Assembly: GCA_003105035.1 (NCBI GenBank)
Contig: PQAL01000024.1
Coordinates: 113,671-177,670 of the forward strand
Length of the DNA stretch: 64,000 nt
Source: Anaerolineales bacterium
GTDB lineage: Bacteria; Chloroflexota; Anaerolineae; Anaerolineales; UBA4823
Direction: 5' to 3'
Positions within the stretch are counted from its first letter, which is position 1, and each line of letters opens with the position of its first letter. The notes beneath the pieces were generated by a model. That model was not told where the DNA came from and did not search any database. It saw nothing but the letters and a program-made list of their open reading frames with translations. A program made the translations under genes and the position numbers. Shown here piece by piece: positions 36,796-45,974 of the stretch.

Positions 36796-37449
36796 TCACG
36801 CTTCTTCCTCTTCTTCTTCCTTCTTTCCGTGCTCGATCACCTCAGGTTCTTCACCAACCACCTCTTCAATGGCGGGAGCGACCTCTTCTTCTGCTGCAGC
36901 CTGAGCGGTGATAAGGGCTACCATGGTTTCGGCATCGGTGAGGATCTTCACCCCTTCTGGCACCGCCAGGTCATGAACGTAGATGCCATCTCCAATATTA
37001 GCCAGCTCGGAGATATCCACAACGATACGTTCGGGCAGATCATTGGGGAGACATTCCACCTCAACCTCATCAAGGCCAGTCACCAACACACCATCAAAAT
37101 CTTTGATCGCAGGCGAAACACCCACAATTTCCATATAAACTCTGGAGCGTAGTTTTTCTGTCATAGAAACAGCCAGGAAATCGATATGCAACAACGTGCC
37201 GGTGATCTTGTTGCGTTGCTTTTCCCTGACCAGGGTGCGATGTTTCTCGCCGTCCACGTCAACCGTTACCAGCGCAGAGGGCGCCAGTCCCATCAAGCTG
37301 CGGGAGGTGTCGTGCAGGTCCAGCACGATCGAAATCGGCTGGATGTGGTGACCATAAATAACTGCCGGGAGCTTGCCTTCCCTGCGAATCGCCTTGACCT
37401 GTTTGCCCAGGATATCACGGCGATTTGCCTTTAACAATGTTTCTTCCAT
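36796..37449 (-). CDS. rplY: Large ribosomal subunit protein bL25 (Ctc form)
   Basis: Binds loop E of 5S rRNA. 217 residues, the long Ctc form with the N-terminal 5S-binding domain (begins with the LKANRRDILGKQVKAIRREG stretch) and a C-terminal TL5-type domain ending in a very acidic tail rich in Glu. ATG at 37449 follows GAGGAAGGTAAAG. The gene has a long upstream leader with a promoter at 37643-37671 and several hairpins. Confidence 0.96.
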   Translation of the reverse strand: MEETLLKANRRDILGKQVKAIRREGKLPAVIYGHHIQPISIVLDLHDTSRSLMGLAPSALVTVDVDGEKHRTLVREKQRNKITGTLLHIDFLAVSMTEKLRSRVYMEIVGVSPAIKDFDGVLVTGLDEVEVECLPNDLPERIVVDISELANIGDGIYVHDLAVPEGVKILTDAETMVALITAQAAAEEEVAPAIEEVVGEEPEVIEHGKKEEEEEEA

Positions 37450-37477
37450 CTTTACCTTCCTCGAGCGCCTCTCACCT

Positions 37478-37498
37478 CTCAGTAAGGCTTTTACTGAG
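37478..37498 (-). other. Hairpin in the rplY leader (start-proximal)
   Basis: CTCAGTAA pairs with TTACTGAG around a 5-base loop, ending about 29 bases before the rplY ATG. Confidence 0.5.
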
Positions 37499-37523
37499 GA
37501 TTACCCTCGCTCTATTGTGAGTT

Positions 37524-37537
37524 CCGGTGATCACCGG
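37524..37537 (-). other. 14-base palindrome in the rplY leader
   Basis: CCGGTGATCACCGG is perfectly self-complementary. As RNA it makes a poor hairpin (no loop), so it may be a protein-binding site on DNA. Confidence 0.4.
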
Positions 37538-37598
37538 TTTATATGGCACGAGACTCCCTGGCCCTATGATATTTGGATGGTTCCATGAATCTCTGTGC

Positions 37599-37625
37599 AA
37601 AAAAATCGCCTCCACCACGGAGACG
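37599..37625 (-). terminator. Early terminator-like hairpin in the rplY leader
   Basis: On the minus strand CGTCTCC-GTGGT-GGAGGCG forms a 7-bp stem (one G-U pair) followed by A and seven T. It begins about 11 bases after the expected rplY transcription start. Confidence 0.65.
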
Positions 37626-37642
37626 GCTCGAAAGCAGGCTGA

Positions 37643-37671
37643 ATTTTACAAGCAATATCCCCATTCGTCAA
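37643..37671 (-). promoter_or_regulatory. Promoter for the rplY leader
   Basis: TTGACG (37666-37671) and TAAAAT (37643-37648) on the minus strand, spacer 17. It would overlap the divergent promoter of the DUF3267 gene. Confidence 0.7.
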
Positions 37672-37686
37672 TAGGCGGGGCGAAGT

Positions 37687-37692
37687 TATAAT
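37687..37692 (+). promoter_or_regulatory. -10 box of the DUF3267 gene (leaderless arrangement)
   Basis: TATAAT, six bases before the ATG at 37699. No ribosome site lies between. Confidence 0.6.
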
Positions 37693-37698
37693 TCAGGC

Positions 37699-38301
37699 AT
37701 GCAGGCTGTAAAGGACTTACCCGATCATTATACAACCCAGGATACACTGGACTTATCCAGCACACGTACTGCCTTGTGGTTAAACCTGGCGGCAATCCCG
37801 CTCTTGTTCGTGTTTGGGTGGATATTCAACAAGGTTTTTAATCTGATTATTGCAGATAATTCCGCTCAATTTGATATCTGGCAAACTATCAAATCCTTTT
37901 CATTTACCGAATGGATGATCGCCATCCTTGGCCTTGTTGTGATGCTTATATTGCATGAGCTAGTACACGGCATCTTTTTTTGGTTATTCACCCATGAAAG
38001 GCCAAAATTCGCCCTGCGGTCGGGATATGCCTTCGCGGCTGCACCTGATTGGTATTTACGGAAATATCCTTATATTGTCGTGGGGTTATCACCCCTGGTG
38101 ATTATCTCCATATTGTGCAGTATCCTGGTCATCTTCGTTAATTCACAGCTGATTGGTTACTTGCTTTTGATCGCCACTTTCAATGCAGCTGGTGCTCTGG
38201 GCGATATGATCGTCGTTGCATGGGTCATCGGCCATAAAAGCCCCGTGTATGTGCGTGACCAGGGCGATAGTTTTTCAGTGTTCAGTACGTATGGCGAATA
38301 A
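37699..38301 (+). CDS. DUF3267-type membrane zincin-like protein
   Basis: 200 residues, four to five membrane segments. The second membrane helix carries LHELVHG (an HExxH zinc motif) and a later helix has NAAGALGDM, whose Asp could be the third ligand, as in site-2-protease-like DUF3267 proteins. Proteolytic activity is inferred and not shown. Predicted leaderless mRNA. Nine bases before the RsmC-like gene. Confidence 0.78.
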   Translation: MQAVKDLPDHYTTQDTLDLSSTRTALWLNLAAIPLLFVFGWIFNKVFNLIIADNSAQFDIWQTIKSFSFTEWMIAILGLVVMLILHELVHGIFFWLFTHERPKFALRSGYAFAAAPDWYLRKYPYIVVGLSPLVIISILCSILVIFVNSQLIGYLLLIATFNAAGALGDMIVVAWVIGHKSPVYVRDQGDSFSVFSTYGE

Positions 38302-38310
38302 TCACAGCTC

Positions 38311-39507
38311 ATGAGCCTGCCACAGGAGTTTCCGGTTGATCAGGTTGAAAAGATTCATGCAGTATTGGGTGATCAGCAAGTATATGTCATAAAACAGGAC
38401 GGACTTGTTGGTTGGACGTCGGTTTATCCAGCCATCCGTTTGGCTGCTGAAAATGTAACAATAGAACCAGGCGATCGTATCTTGCTTTTCGGCTGCCACC
38501 AGGGTGCTTTGCCAGCCTACATGTCTTTAAAATACCCTCACAATCCCCTGGCGGTCATTTACCATGACTATAGTGCGCTCGAAGCCAGCAGGAAAACGCT
38601 CAAAATTAATAAAATCCCGATCGATTCGATTAGATATATCACCGATGCCGAAATGCCGGAGGTGGAGGATGACAAATTTGATGTTGTGATCATGCTGCTT
38701 CCCAAAGGCCGATCCCTGGCACGCAAATGGCTCATCCAGATATATTATGGACTGGCAAGCACTGGGCAACTGTACATTGCAGGAGCGAACCGGGAAGGAA
38801 TTCAATCGGTGCTGAAGGATGCCAGTGATGTATTTGGTGGAGGACGGGTCCTTGCTTATGGAAAAGGCAATCGCATCTGCCAGTTCAGCGCAGCGAAGCG
38901 CAAGGCAGGCTTGCCGGGGTGGGCAAGCAACCCAGGCATATCCCCTGGCAGCTGGGTTGAGTTCACGGTGGAGATACAAGGTAACAGGATAAATATCCAC
39001 AGCCTGCCGGGCATTTTTTCTTATGATCATCTCGATGAAGGCACTCGAATGCTGCTCAATGCGATCGAGATTCCTCCAGGAGCAAAGGTGCTGGATGCTG
39101 GTTGTGGATATGGGGTCATCGGAATCACTGCAGCCATGCTTGGGGCTGGGAAGGTAGACTTGATTGACAACAACCTGCTGGCCGTAGCCGCCAGCCATGA
39201 GACAATCCATGTCAACCAGGTTAATAGCTGTACAGCCCTGGCAGGCGACCTACTAGAACCTCTCACCCCGCTTCAATATGACCTGGTGCTTTCCAATCCA
39301 CCCTTTCACGCTGGTCATGCAGTGGAATATCAGATGGCAAGGTCGATCATCGCCCAATCTTACCTGACGCTGGTGCCAGGTGGGCAGGTGGTGATTGTGG
39401 CAAACCGTTTTATCCGCTACGACCGACTGATCAAAGATATCTTTGGAAATTGCACAATATTAATGGAATCCAATAAATTTTATGTCCTTCGTGGATTAAA
39501 ATTATAA
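38311..39507 (+). CDS. RsmC/RlmG-like rRNA guanine-N2 methyltransferase
   Basis: 398 residues in the two-domain form: an N-terminal non-catalytic methyltransferase-like half (about 1-190, no NPP motif) and a C-terminal catalytic half with motif I VLDAGCGYGVIG (about residue 260) and motif IV SNPPFHAG (about 330). This is the layout of RsmC and RlmG. Which rRNA guanine is modified cannot be read. Confidence 0.85.
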   Translation: MSLPQEFPVDQVEKIHAVLGDQQVYVIKQDGLVGWTSVYPAIRLAAENVTIEPGDRILLFGCHQGALPAYMSLKYPHNPLAVIYHDYSALEASRKTLKINKIPIDSIRYITDAEMPEVEDDKFDVVIMLLPKGRSLARKWLIQIYYGLASTGQLYIAGANREGIQSVLKDASDVFGGGRVLAYGKGNRICQFSAAKRKAGLPGWASNPGISPGSWVEFTVEIQGNRINIHSLPGIFSYDHLDEGTRMLLNAIEIPPGAKVLDAGCGYGVIGITAAMLGAGKVDLIDNNLLAVAASHETIHVNQVNSCTALAGDLLEPLTPLQYDLVLSNPPFHAGHAVEYQMARSIIAQSYLTLVPGGQVVIVANRFIRYDRLIKDIFGNCTILMESNKFYVLRGLKL

Positions 39508-39537
39508 GCACGAATTTTATTGGTATAGGGAGGCGAC

Positions 39538-40458
39538 ATGGAAAATCCAACCATCCACACGATCGATCTGAAATTTCGAGGCAGGGCAGGGACCATTGCA
39601 GCGTACTTGATTCCGACTGGGTCAGGAGGAATCCTGGTTGAGAGTGGCCCAGGCTCGACCATTCCGGCTCTACTCGAGGGTATCCGATCAAATGGATTTG
39701 ACATTAGCGATATCCACGATGTGTTTCTCACCCACATTCACCTGGATCACGCCGGAGCAGCAGGTTGGCTAGCCCAGCAGGGATGCCGTATCCATGTTCA
39801 CGAGAACGGCGCCCCGCACCTGATCAATCCAGAAAAGCTGCTGGCCAGTGCGAGCCGGCTGTATGGCACCATGATGAATCAATTATGGGGAACGATCATC
39901 CCGATTGATGAAGCTAAAATCCATATCTTCCACGATGATGAGGTGGTCACGGTTGGAAATATCTCCATCCACGCCCTGGACGTGCCAGGGCATGCCAACC
40001 ATCACCTAGCGTATCTGATTGGGGAAACCTGCTTCACCGGAGATATTGGAGGTATCCGCTTAAACCCAATCCAATACCTCAGCCTGCCAATGCCACCACC
40101 TGACCTGAACCTCGAAAAATGGCGTGAGAGCATACTAAATATCCAGAGACATCACCCCCAGCGTATCGTCCCCACTCATTTCGGGATTTATCCGGACGTC
40201 ACATGGCATCTGGAGGCTTTGCTTGAGGTACTGGATGATGTTGAAGCCTGGCTAGATGAGAAACTGCCTTATGATCCTCCCATCGAAGCTCTACGCCAGC
40301 AATACCTGGAATTTGAATACCAGCGCGCCTCGAAATCCCGTATCGACATGTCAATTGTTGATGCACAGCAGATTGCCAACCCGTTATTCCTGTCAGCAGA
40401 TGGGATCTTGCGCTACTGGAATAAATACAGAAAATCAGACGCGGTGAATAAACAATAA
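39538..40458 (+). CDS. MBL-fold metallo-hydrolase
   Basis: 306 residues, cytoplasmic. Metal motif THIHLDHAG (HxHxDH), a further His in PGHANHH and Asp in FTGDIGG form the binuclear zinc centre. The C-terminal ~90 residues are helical, as in glyoxalase II-type proteins. Substrate unknown. GGGAGG lies six bases before the ATG. Confidence 0.88.
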   Translation: MENPTIHTIDLKFRGRAGTIAAYLIPTGSGGILVESGPGSTIPALLEGIRSNGFDISDIHDVFLTHIHLDHAGAAGWLAQQGCRIHVHENGAPHLINPEKLLASASRLYGTMMNQLWGTIIPIDEAKIHIFHDDEVVTVGNISIHALDVPGHANHHLAYLIGETCFTGDIGGIRLNPIQYLSLPMPPPDLNLEKWRESILNIQRHHPQRIVPTHFGIYPDVTWHLEALLEVLDDVEAWLDEKLPYDPPIEALRQQYLEFEYQRASKSRIDMSIVDAQQIANPLFLSADGILRYWNKYRKSDAVNKQ

Positions 40459-40472
40459 TTCACACTCGTTTA

Positions 40473-40499
40473 CCTGACTCTTCTTGTTTGACAGTCAGG
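40473..40499 (+). other. Inverted repeat overlapping the M14 gene promoter
   Basis: CCTGACT and AGTCAGG (7 bp) enclose 13 bases. The right arm overlaps the end of the -35 box at 40488-40493, so it could be an operator or the terminator of the MBL gene. Confidence 0.4.
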
Positions 40500-40516
40500 G
40501 TGATTCCCCATAGAAT
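40488..40516 (+). promoter_or_regulatory. Promoter of the M14 peptidase gene
   Basis: Perfect TTGACA (40488-40493), 17-base spacer, TAGAAT (40511-40516). About 58 bases before the ATG. Confidence 0.75.
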
Positions 40517-40573
40517 ATCCCCTGATGTCTCCTGCTGATTCAAAACAAACCTGCTAAACACACTGGAGCGAAC

Positions 40574-42247
40574 ATGGACATAATTCATTATTACACGAAT
40601 GAAGAGATTGCAAACCTGCTGGAGGATTGGTCTTTAAAGTATCCGGATCTTTTCCAGCTGAGTGTGATCGGGAAGAGTTATGAAGATCGCCCGATTTATC
40701 TGCTAACCATCACTAACCAGGCAACGGGTAAGGATACCGAAAAGCCAGCCATCTGGATCGATGCCAACCTGCACGCCACGGAGATCACCGGGACGACTAC
40801 CGCATTGTATATTGCTCACCAGTTGTTGTCAGGTTATGGCAGTGATCCCCAGGTAAGGCGCCAGCTTGACCAGAGCGTATACTACATCGTGCCGCGCGCC
40901 AACCCAGACGGTGCGGAATGGGCGTTGGCCCTTAACCCGCGCTATGTACGCTCTGGAGTTCGGCCTTATCCGTGGGAGGAGAAGGATGAAGGTTTATTTG
41001 AGCAGGACATCAATGGGGATGGGAAGATCCTGCAGATGAGGCTTCAGGATCCAAACGGAGATTGGAAAATATCAAGCCTCGACCCACGCTTGATGGAAAA
41101 ACGAGCTCCAGAGGAAACAGGCGGGATATACTACCGGGTTTTCCCCGAAGGTATTTTAAATGATTACGATGGATATACTATAAAATCCGCCCGGCCGCTG
41201 GAGGGGCTTGATTTTAACCGCAACTTCCCCTTTGAATGGCGTACAGAGGGCGAGCAATACGGTGCAGGACCCTATCCGACCTCTGAACCGGAGATCCGGG
41301 CACTTACGGATTTCGTCACCAGCCACCATAATATCAACCTGGCGATCACTTTTCACACCTATAGCCGGGTTATCCTGCGCCCCTACAGCACCAAAGCAGA
41401 TGATGATATGAATACCGAAGACCTGTGGGTGTTTAAGAAGATTGGTGAAATTGGCACCAAGATCACTGGATACCGCTGTGTATCCACGTTCCATGATTTC
41501 AAGTATCATCCAAAGGAAGTCACCACTGGGGCTTTTGATGACTGGATGTACGACCATCACGGGGTGTTCACCTATACCATCGAGCTATGGGACCTGCCCA
41601 CAGAGGCCGGAATCAAGGATCGAAAGTGGATGGACTGGTGGCGGGAACACCCCCACGAAGAAGACCTGCAAATCTTGAAGTGGGTGGATGAGCATGCCGC
41701 CCCAGACGCTTACCTGCCCTGGCAGCCGTATAATCACCCGCAACTTGGTAAAATTGAGCTGGGTGGCTGGGATAATTTCTACACCTGGCGTAACCCACCG
41801 GTGAGTCAGCTTGAACAAGAAGTCAGTAGACATTACCCATTTATCCTCACCCTCGGAGAGCTGCTACCTCACCTCTCCATCCACTCTTTGGAAGTTAAGA
41901 AACTCAATGATAATGATTATCACCTCAACCTGGTGGTTGAGAACAGCGGTTTCTTGCCAAGCTATACCAGCCAGCAAGGCAAAGCTCGTAAAGTCTGCCG
42001 GCCGGTGAGGGTTGAGCTGGAGCTCCCTGCAGGGGCATCTCTGGCCAATGGGAAGCGATTACAAGATCTGGGTCACCTGGAAGGGCGCAGCAATAAGATG
42101 GAGCATGCAGGGCATGCAGCCGAAAGTCCTACCGATAACCGGGCACGCCTTGAATGGGTCATCCATGCTGCGATAGGTACTAAGATCAATCTGAAGGTCA
42201 TGAGCGAGCGCGCAGGTTCACTGCACCAAGAAATTTCCCTTCCATAA
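40574..42247 (+). CDS. M14 family zinc carboxypeptidase
   Basis: 557 residues, no signal peptide seen. Zinc ligands: His and Glu in NLHATEITG (about residue 70), second His in ITFHTYSR (about 260); catalytic Glu in YTIELWDLP (about 337). The C-terminal ~170 residues form an extra beta-rich domain. Likely trims peptides in the cytoplasm; acts beside the M24 peptidase, 19 bases downstream. Confidence 0.9.
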   Translation: MDIIHYYTNEEIANLLEDWSLKYPDLFQLSVIGKSYEDRPIYLLTITNQATGKDTEKPAIWIDANLHATEITGTTTALYIAHQLLSGYGSDPQVRRQLDQSVYYIVPRANPDGAEWALALNPRYVRSGVRPYPWEEKDEGLFEQDINGDGKILQMRLQDPNGDWKISSLDPRLMEKRAPEETGGIYYRVFPEGILNDYDGYTIKSARPLEGLDFNRNFPFEWRTEGEQYGAGPYPTSEPEIRALTDFVTSHHNINLAITFHTYSRVILRPYSTKADDDMNTEDLWVFKKIGEIGTKITGYRCVSTFHDFKYHPKEVTTGAFDDWMYDHHGVFTYTIELWDLPTEAGIKDRKWMDWWREHPHEEDLQILKWVDEHAAPDAYLPWQPYNHPQLGKIELGGWDNFYTWRNPPVSQLEQEVSRHYPFILTLGELLPHLSIHSLEVKKLNDNDYHLNLVVENSGFLPSYTSQQGKARKVCRPVRVELELPAGASLANGKRLQDLGHLEGRSNKMEHAGHAAESPTDNRARLEWVIHAAIGTKINLKVMSERAGSLHQEISLP

Positions 42248-42266
42248 GAATACAGGAGAAATTGCG

Positions 42267-43454
42267 ATGACCACCTCTCTCGTCCAGGAAAAAGTACAGC
42301 AGGCAGTGGGGATATTGCAAGAGTATAACATCGACCTTTGGCTGACCTTCATCAGGGAAACCAGCGGTGGGGGTGACCCAGTGCTGCCCCTGATATACGG
42401 CCTTGACCTGACGTGGCAAAGTGCGTTGATGATCACCAGATCAGGAGAATGCATCGCCATCGTTGGCCGGCTGGAAGCTGAAGCTGCAAAAAGGACAGGT
42501 GCATATAACACCGTTCTACACTACGACCAGTCAATCAAACCGGAGTTATTACGCGTGCTCGAGCAGCTTAACCCACTCCAGGTTGCCATCAATTATTCGA
42601 CCAACGATGTCCATGCAGATGGACTCTCCTATGGGATGTACCAGCTTCTCTGCGAGTACCTTGACGGAACGCCATTCCGAAATAAACTCATCTCGGCGGA
42701 AAAACTACATAGTGCTTTACGGGGCAGGAAAACCCTTCAAGAAATCGAACGCATCCGGTCTGCAATCCGGACAACCTACGCAATTTTCCAAAATACCTTC
42801 AACTACCTGAAACCTGGCATGACCGAGATCGAGGTGAGTGACTTCATGCATGCCCAGCTAGACGCCTTTGGGGTGAAGCCAGCCTGGGAACCGATTAACT
42901 GCCCAACAGTAAACGCTGGGCCAGATTCAGCGATCGGTCATGTGGGACCTACTGAGCTAAAGATTGCACCTGGGCAGCTTGTACATTTTGATTATGGCGT
43001 GTTACAAGATGACTATTGCTCGGATATTCAGCGGGTAGTCTATTTCCGCTGTCCAGGGGAGACCACCGCACCCCCGGAAGTCCAGCGTGGCTTCGATACT
43101 GTTCGGCAAGCCATTGAGAAGTCCTTGATAGCGATGAAACCCGGTGTGACGGGGAAGGCCATTGATCAGATTGCACGAAAAACCATCACCGATGCTGGAT
43201 ACCCCGAATATCCGTATGCCACTGGTCACCAGGTTGGCCGGGTGGTGCATGATGGAGCGGGAATCCTTGGACCAGAATGGGAACGTTATGGAAACACCCC
43301 CAATTACCTGCTGGAAGCCGAGCAGGTATACACCCTTGAGCCTGGCTTAGCAGTCCCTGGGTATGGTTATCTCGGGCTCGAAGAAGATATCGTGGTCACC
43401 AGGAATGGCGCGGAGTATCTGGGTGACCCACAGAAAGAGCTGATATTAAAATAG
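42267..43454 (+). CDS. M24 family metallopeptidase (Xaa-Pro peptidase type)
   Basis: 395 residues with creatinase N-terminal domain and pita-bread fold. Metal ligands: Asp in HFDYGV, Asp in DDYCSDIQR, His in GHQVGRVVHDG, Glu in LEPGLAV and Glu in LGLEEDIVV. ATG at 42267 is preceded by AGGAG. Follows the M14 peptidase closely and likely acts with it to clear peptides. Confidence 0.93.
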   Translation: MTTSLVQEKVQQAVGILQEYNIDLWLTFIRETSGGGDPVLPLIYGLDLTWQSALMITRSGECIAIVGRLEAEAAKRTGAYNTVLHYDQSIKPELLRVLEQLNPLQVAINYSTNDVHADGLSYGMYQLLCEYLDGTPFRNKLISAEKLHSALRGRKTLQEIERIRSAIRTTYAIFQNTFNYLKPGMTEIEVSDFMHAQLDAFGVKPAWEPINCPTVNAGPDSAIGHVGPTELKIAPGQLVHFDYGVLQDDYCSDIQRVVYFRCPGETTAPPEVQRGFDTVRQAIEKSLIAMKPGVTGKAIDQIARKTITDAGYPEYPYATGHQVGRVVHDGAGILGPEWERYGNTPNYLLEAEQVYTLEPGLAVPGYGYLGLEEDIVVTRNGAEYLGDPQKELILK

Positions 43455-43474
43455 GCGAAACCGAGATCAAAGCC

Positions 43475-44794
43475 CTATAGCAATGATACTGCTTGGGCTA
43501 TTCTCTGGCGGAATTCAGGGCGATTAAACTTCTTCCACAGTTCGGGGAAGGAACGGGTCAGGCGGTAACGTTCTGCGTGCAAATACGCCAGGTAGATGAC
43601 GATCGGTTCAGGATTAATCCGCTCAACGATCGGAACCTGTTGTTGGTTCTCATCCAATTTTTTAAGGAAAGCTCTGACCAATCCGCAGGCGACATCGGCA
43701 TCATGCAATTCACCAAGATGATCTTGCATTCGTTTTAACTCATCAATACTTTTTGATATATCATCACCTAGAATTTCTTTAAAATATTCCAGGGTGTAGC
43801 GGAATTTCTTACAATCAATACGCAAAGCGTGGAGCTGAATAATTGAAGCTGTCGGTAGCAAGCTCTCGTATGCCCTCACCGCGGCGTACCGGCTGTAGAC
43901 TAAAACCGGTACCATATCGCGAAGGTAAGGACTTTTCCCATCACTTGAAACGATGTGATAATTATCCTGCTCTGCCGATTGCAGAAACAAGTTGAAGTTG
44001 ATCTTGAAGTGGTGGTATTCATCGCTCTGCAAGTGCTTGGTCAGTCTGAGCCTTTGGTGAGATATCGTTTGTTGCCATCCGTTAAGCAAAGGCTCCAAGC
44101 CCAAAGCTAGGTTTTCTTTCAATTTTTTCTGGTAAGAAACAGCATTTCCGAGGATCACATCCATATCGCGCACCCGGCCAAGCACTTGGCCGGCTATGCG
44201 CAACCCTTTCAGGTGGCGTCTCAACAATTTCGCATCATAGGCAGGGCCGAAAACGTCAAAAGCCGAACGCATGCGCCGCGTGGCTACACGCATGTCGTGT
44301 AATTCTTCGATATCCTCACCCAGAAGCGTACCTGCTTCATGACCGAGCATCTCCGCAAAATAAAAGGACCAAACTTTCCTGCCCGCTTCTGACAAAGTAT
44401 CTTCCAGGGTAATGCCGATTTGCTGGCGAGGCTGCGGATATGGGACCTCTTCAACACCTTTAGGCGCGGTTTCATCTGCTTCAGCCACCATCGAATCAGT
44501 CAGCGTTTTATCGGTGACAATATGTACATCTTCTTGCTCACCCTCGTCATTGATAACTGGTATGGAAGGTATATCAAAAATCGCCATCCTTTTGGCGATA
44601 AACTGGCGCTTCCAAAAACGCGCCCTGCCTGTGGAAACCCCTGATGCTCTGGAGGCCTGGAGGGTTGGTTTACCCTCCGCATAAGCCAGGATCAAAGCAG
44701 CCCTGTGCCTAAGCAGTTCCGGAGCTTTCGCAGCAATGTCGTGTAACTGTGTTCTTTCTTCATCCTTGAGTGTGATTATGTGATCAGTCTCCAT
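43475..44794 (-). CDS. CHAD-domain protein with N-terminal HTH
   Basis: 439 residues. The N-terminus (about 1-70) looks like a helix-turn-helix of the transposase/resolvase type (LQASRASGVSTGRARFWKRQF). The CHAD domain covers about 140-435 and shows the family signature LHDMRVATRRMRSAF plus HALRIDCKKFRYTLEYF. CHAD domains bind polyphosphate through His and Lys/Arg. The HTH is an unusual addition. Stands alone, converging with the M24 gene. Confidence 0.85.
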   Translation of the reverse strand: METDHIITLKDEERTQLHDIAAKAPELLRHRAALILAYAEGKPTLQASRASGVSTGRARFWKRQFIAKRMAIFDIPSIPVINDEGEQEDVHIVTDKTLTDSMVAEADETAPKGVEEVPYPQPRQQIGITLEDTLSEAGRKVWSFYFAEMLGHEAGTLLGEDIEELHDMRVATRRMRSAFDVFGPAYDAKLLRRHLKGLRIAGQVLGRVRDMDVILGNAVSYQKKLKENLALGLEPLLNGWQQTISHQRLRLTKHLQSDEYHHFKINFNLFLQSAEQDNYHIVSSDGKSPYLRDMVPVLVYSRYAAVRAYESLLPTASIIQLHALRIDCKKFRYTLEYFKEILGDDISKSIDELKRMQDHLGELHDADVACGLVRAFLKKLDENQQQVPIVERINPEPIVIYLAYLHAERYRLTRSFPELWKKFNRPEFRQRIAQAVSLL

Positions 44795-44803
44795 GGAGTA
44801 GCC

Positions 44804-45796
44804 CTATTTCCCATTTCTTGGAACATCTGCAACTTTGGTGAAACAGCGAACTTCTGCATCCACCATGATATGGACCAGTTCTTCAAAAGATGTCTGGGTG
44901 GACCAACCCAATTTTTCTTGAGCTTTTGCGGGATTTCCGACCAACAGCTCCACCTCGGCTGGACGCATATACCTGGGATCTTGAACGATATATTCCTCGT
45001 AATCTAAACCAAGGTAGCTAAATGCCAGCTCGGCAAACTGACGTACCGAATGGGTATGACCGGTAGCCAGTACGAAATCCTCAGGATGATCTTGTTGAAG
45101 CATCAGCCACATGCCACGCACATAATCAGGAGCGAAGCCCCAATCGCGTTGTGCATCGAGGTTGCCAAGGCGCAATTCATGTTCCAAATGATGCTTGATA
45201 CGAGCGGCTGTTCGGGCGATCTTGCGGGTCACAAACTCATGACCCCGCCTGGGGCTTTCATGGTTGAAACAAATCCCCGAGCAGGCAAACAGGTTATAGC
45301 TTTCCCTATAGTTCACCGTGATCCAATGGCCATATAGTTTAGCGACTCCATATGGGCTACGTGGATAGAAAGGTGTACGCTCTGATTGGGGAGATTCATG
45401 CACCTTGCCAAACATTTCACTCGTGCTCGCCTGGTAAAAACGGATGTCCTGATCTACCAGCCTGATAGCATCCAGCACCCGCGTTACCCCAAGAGCTGTT
45501 ACTTCACCGGTGAAAACCGGTTGTACCCAGGACGTCTGCACGAACGATTGAGCTGCCAGGTTATAGACTTCATTGGGTCGATAAGCTTTAATGATATCGA
45601 TGATCGATATCTGATCCATCAGGTCACCAGAGACGATTGTGATCTTATCCTGGATGTGCTCAATACGCTCGAAGTTGATCGTACTCGAGCGGCGCACCAT
45701 ACCAATGACTGTGTAGCCTTTCTCGATCAGAAATTCCGCCAGGTACGATCCATCCTGGCCGGTGATCCCGGTGATCAATGCTGTCTTATTTGCCAT
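44804..45796 (-). CDS. gmd: GDP-mannose 4,6-dehydratase
   Basis: First step from GDP-mannose to GDP-fucose, GDP-rhamnose and related sugars used in surface polysaccharides. 330 residues. Short-chain dehydrogenase fold: [14 protein letters not shown] at the N-terminus; catalytic Thr in STSEMFG and [10 protein letters not shown] with the YxxxK pair. ATG at 45796 follows GGGAGCGAGG; an upstream TTG at 45820 is not needed. No sugar gene adjoins it, so the end product is unknown. Confidence 0.95.
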   Translation of the reverse strand: MANKTALITGITGQDGSYLAEFLIEKGYTVIGMVRRSSTINFERIEHIQDKITIVSGDLMDQISIIDIIKAYRPNEVYNLAAQSFVQTSWVQPVFTGEVTALGVTRVLDAIRLVDQDIRFYQASTSEMFGKVHESPQSERTPFYPRSPYGVAKLYGHWITVNYRESYNLFACSGICFNHESPRRGHEFVTRKIARTAARIKHHLEHELRLGNLDAQRDWGFAPDYVRGMWLMLQQDHPEDFVLATGHTHSVRQFAELAFSYLGLDYEEYIVQDPRYMRPAEVELLVGNPAKAQEKLGWSTQTSFEELVHIMVDAEVRCFTKVADVPRNGK

Positions 45797-45974
45797 GCCT
45801 CGCTCCCTTCTTTGGCTCAAGCTTTTCAGGGTTACCTCATTTATTTCTTAAAACAGGATATCCAGAATCGCGTGATGCTACATTGAGGAATCCAAAGAAA
45901 CAATTACTTATAGCTAATTGTATAGGAAAAATGCATTTCCGTAATATGATAAGGGACACAAAACTCGTGGCTTC

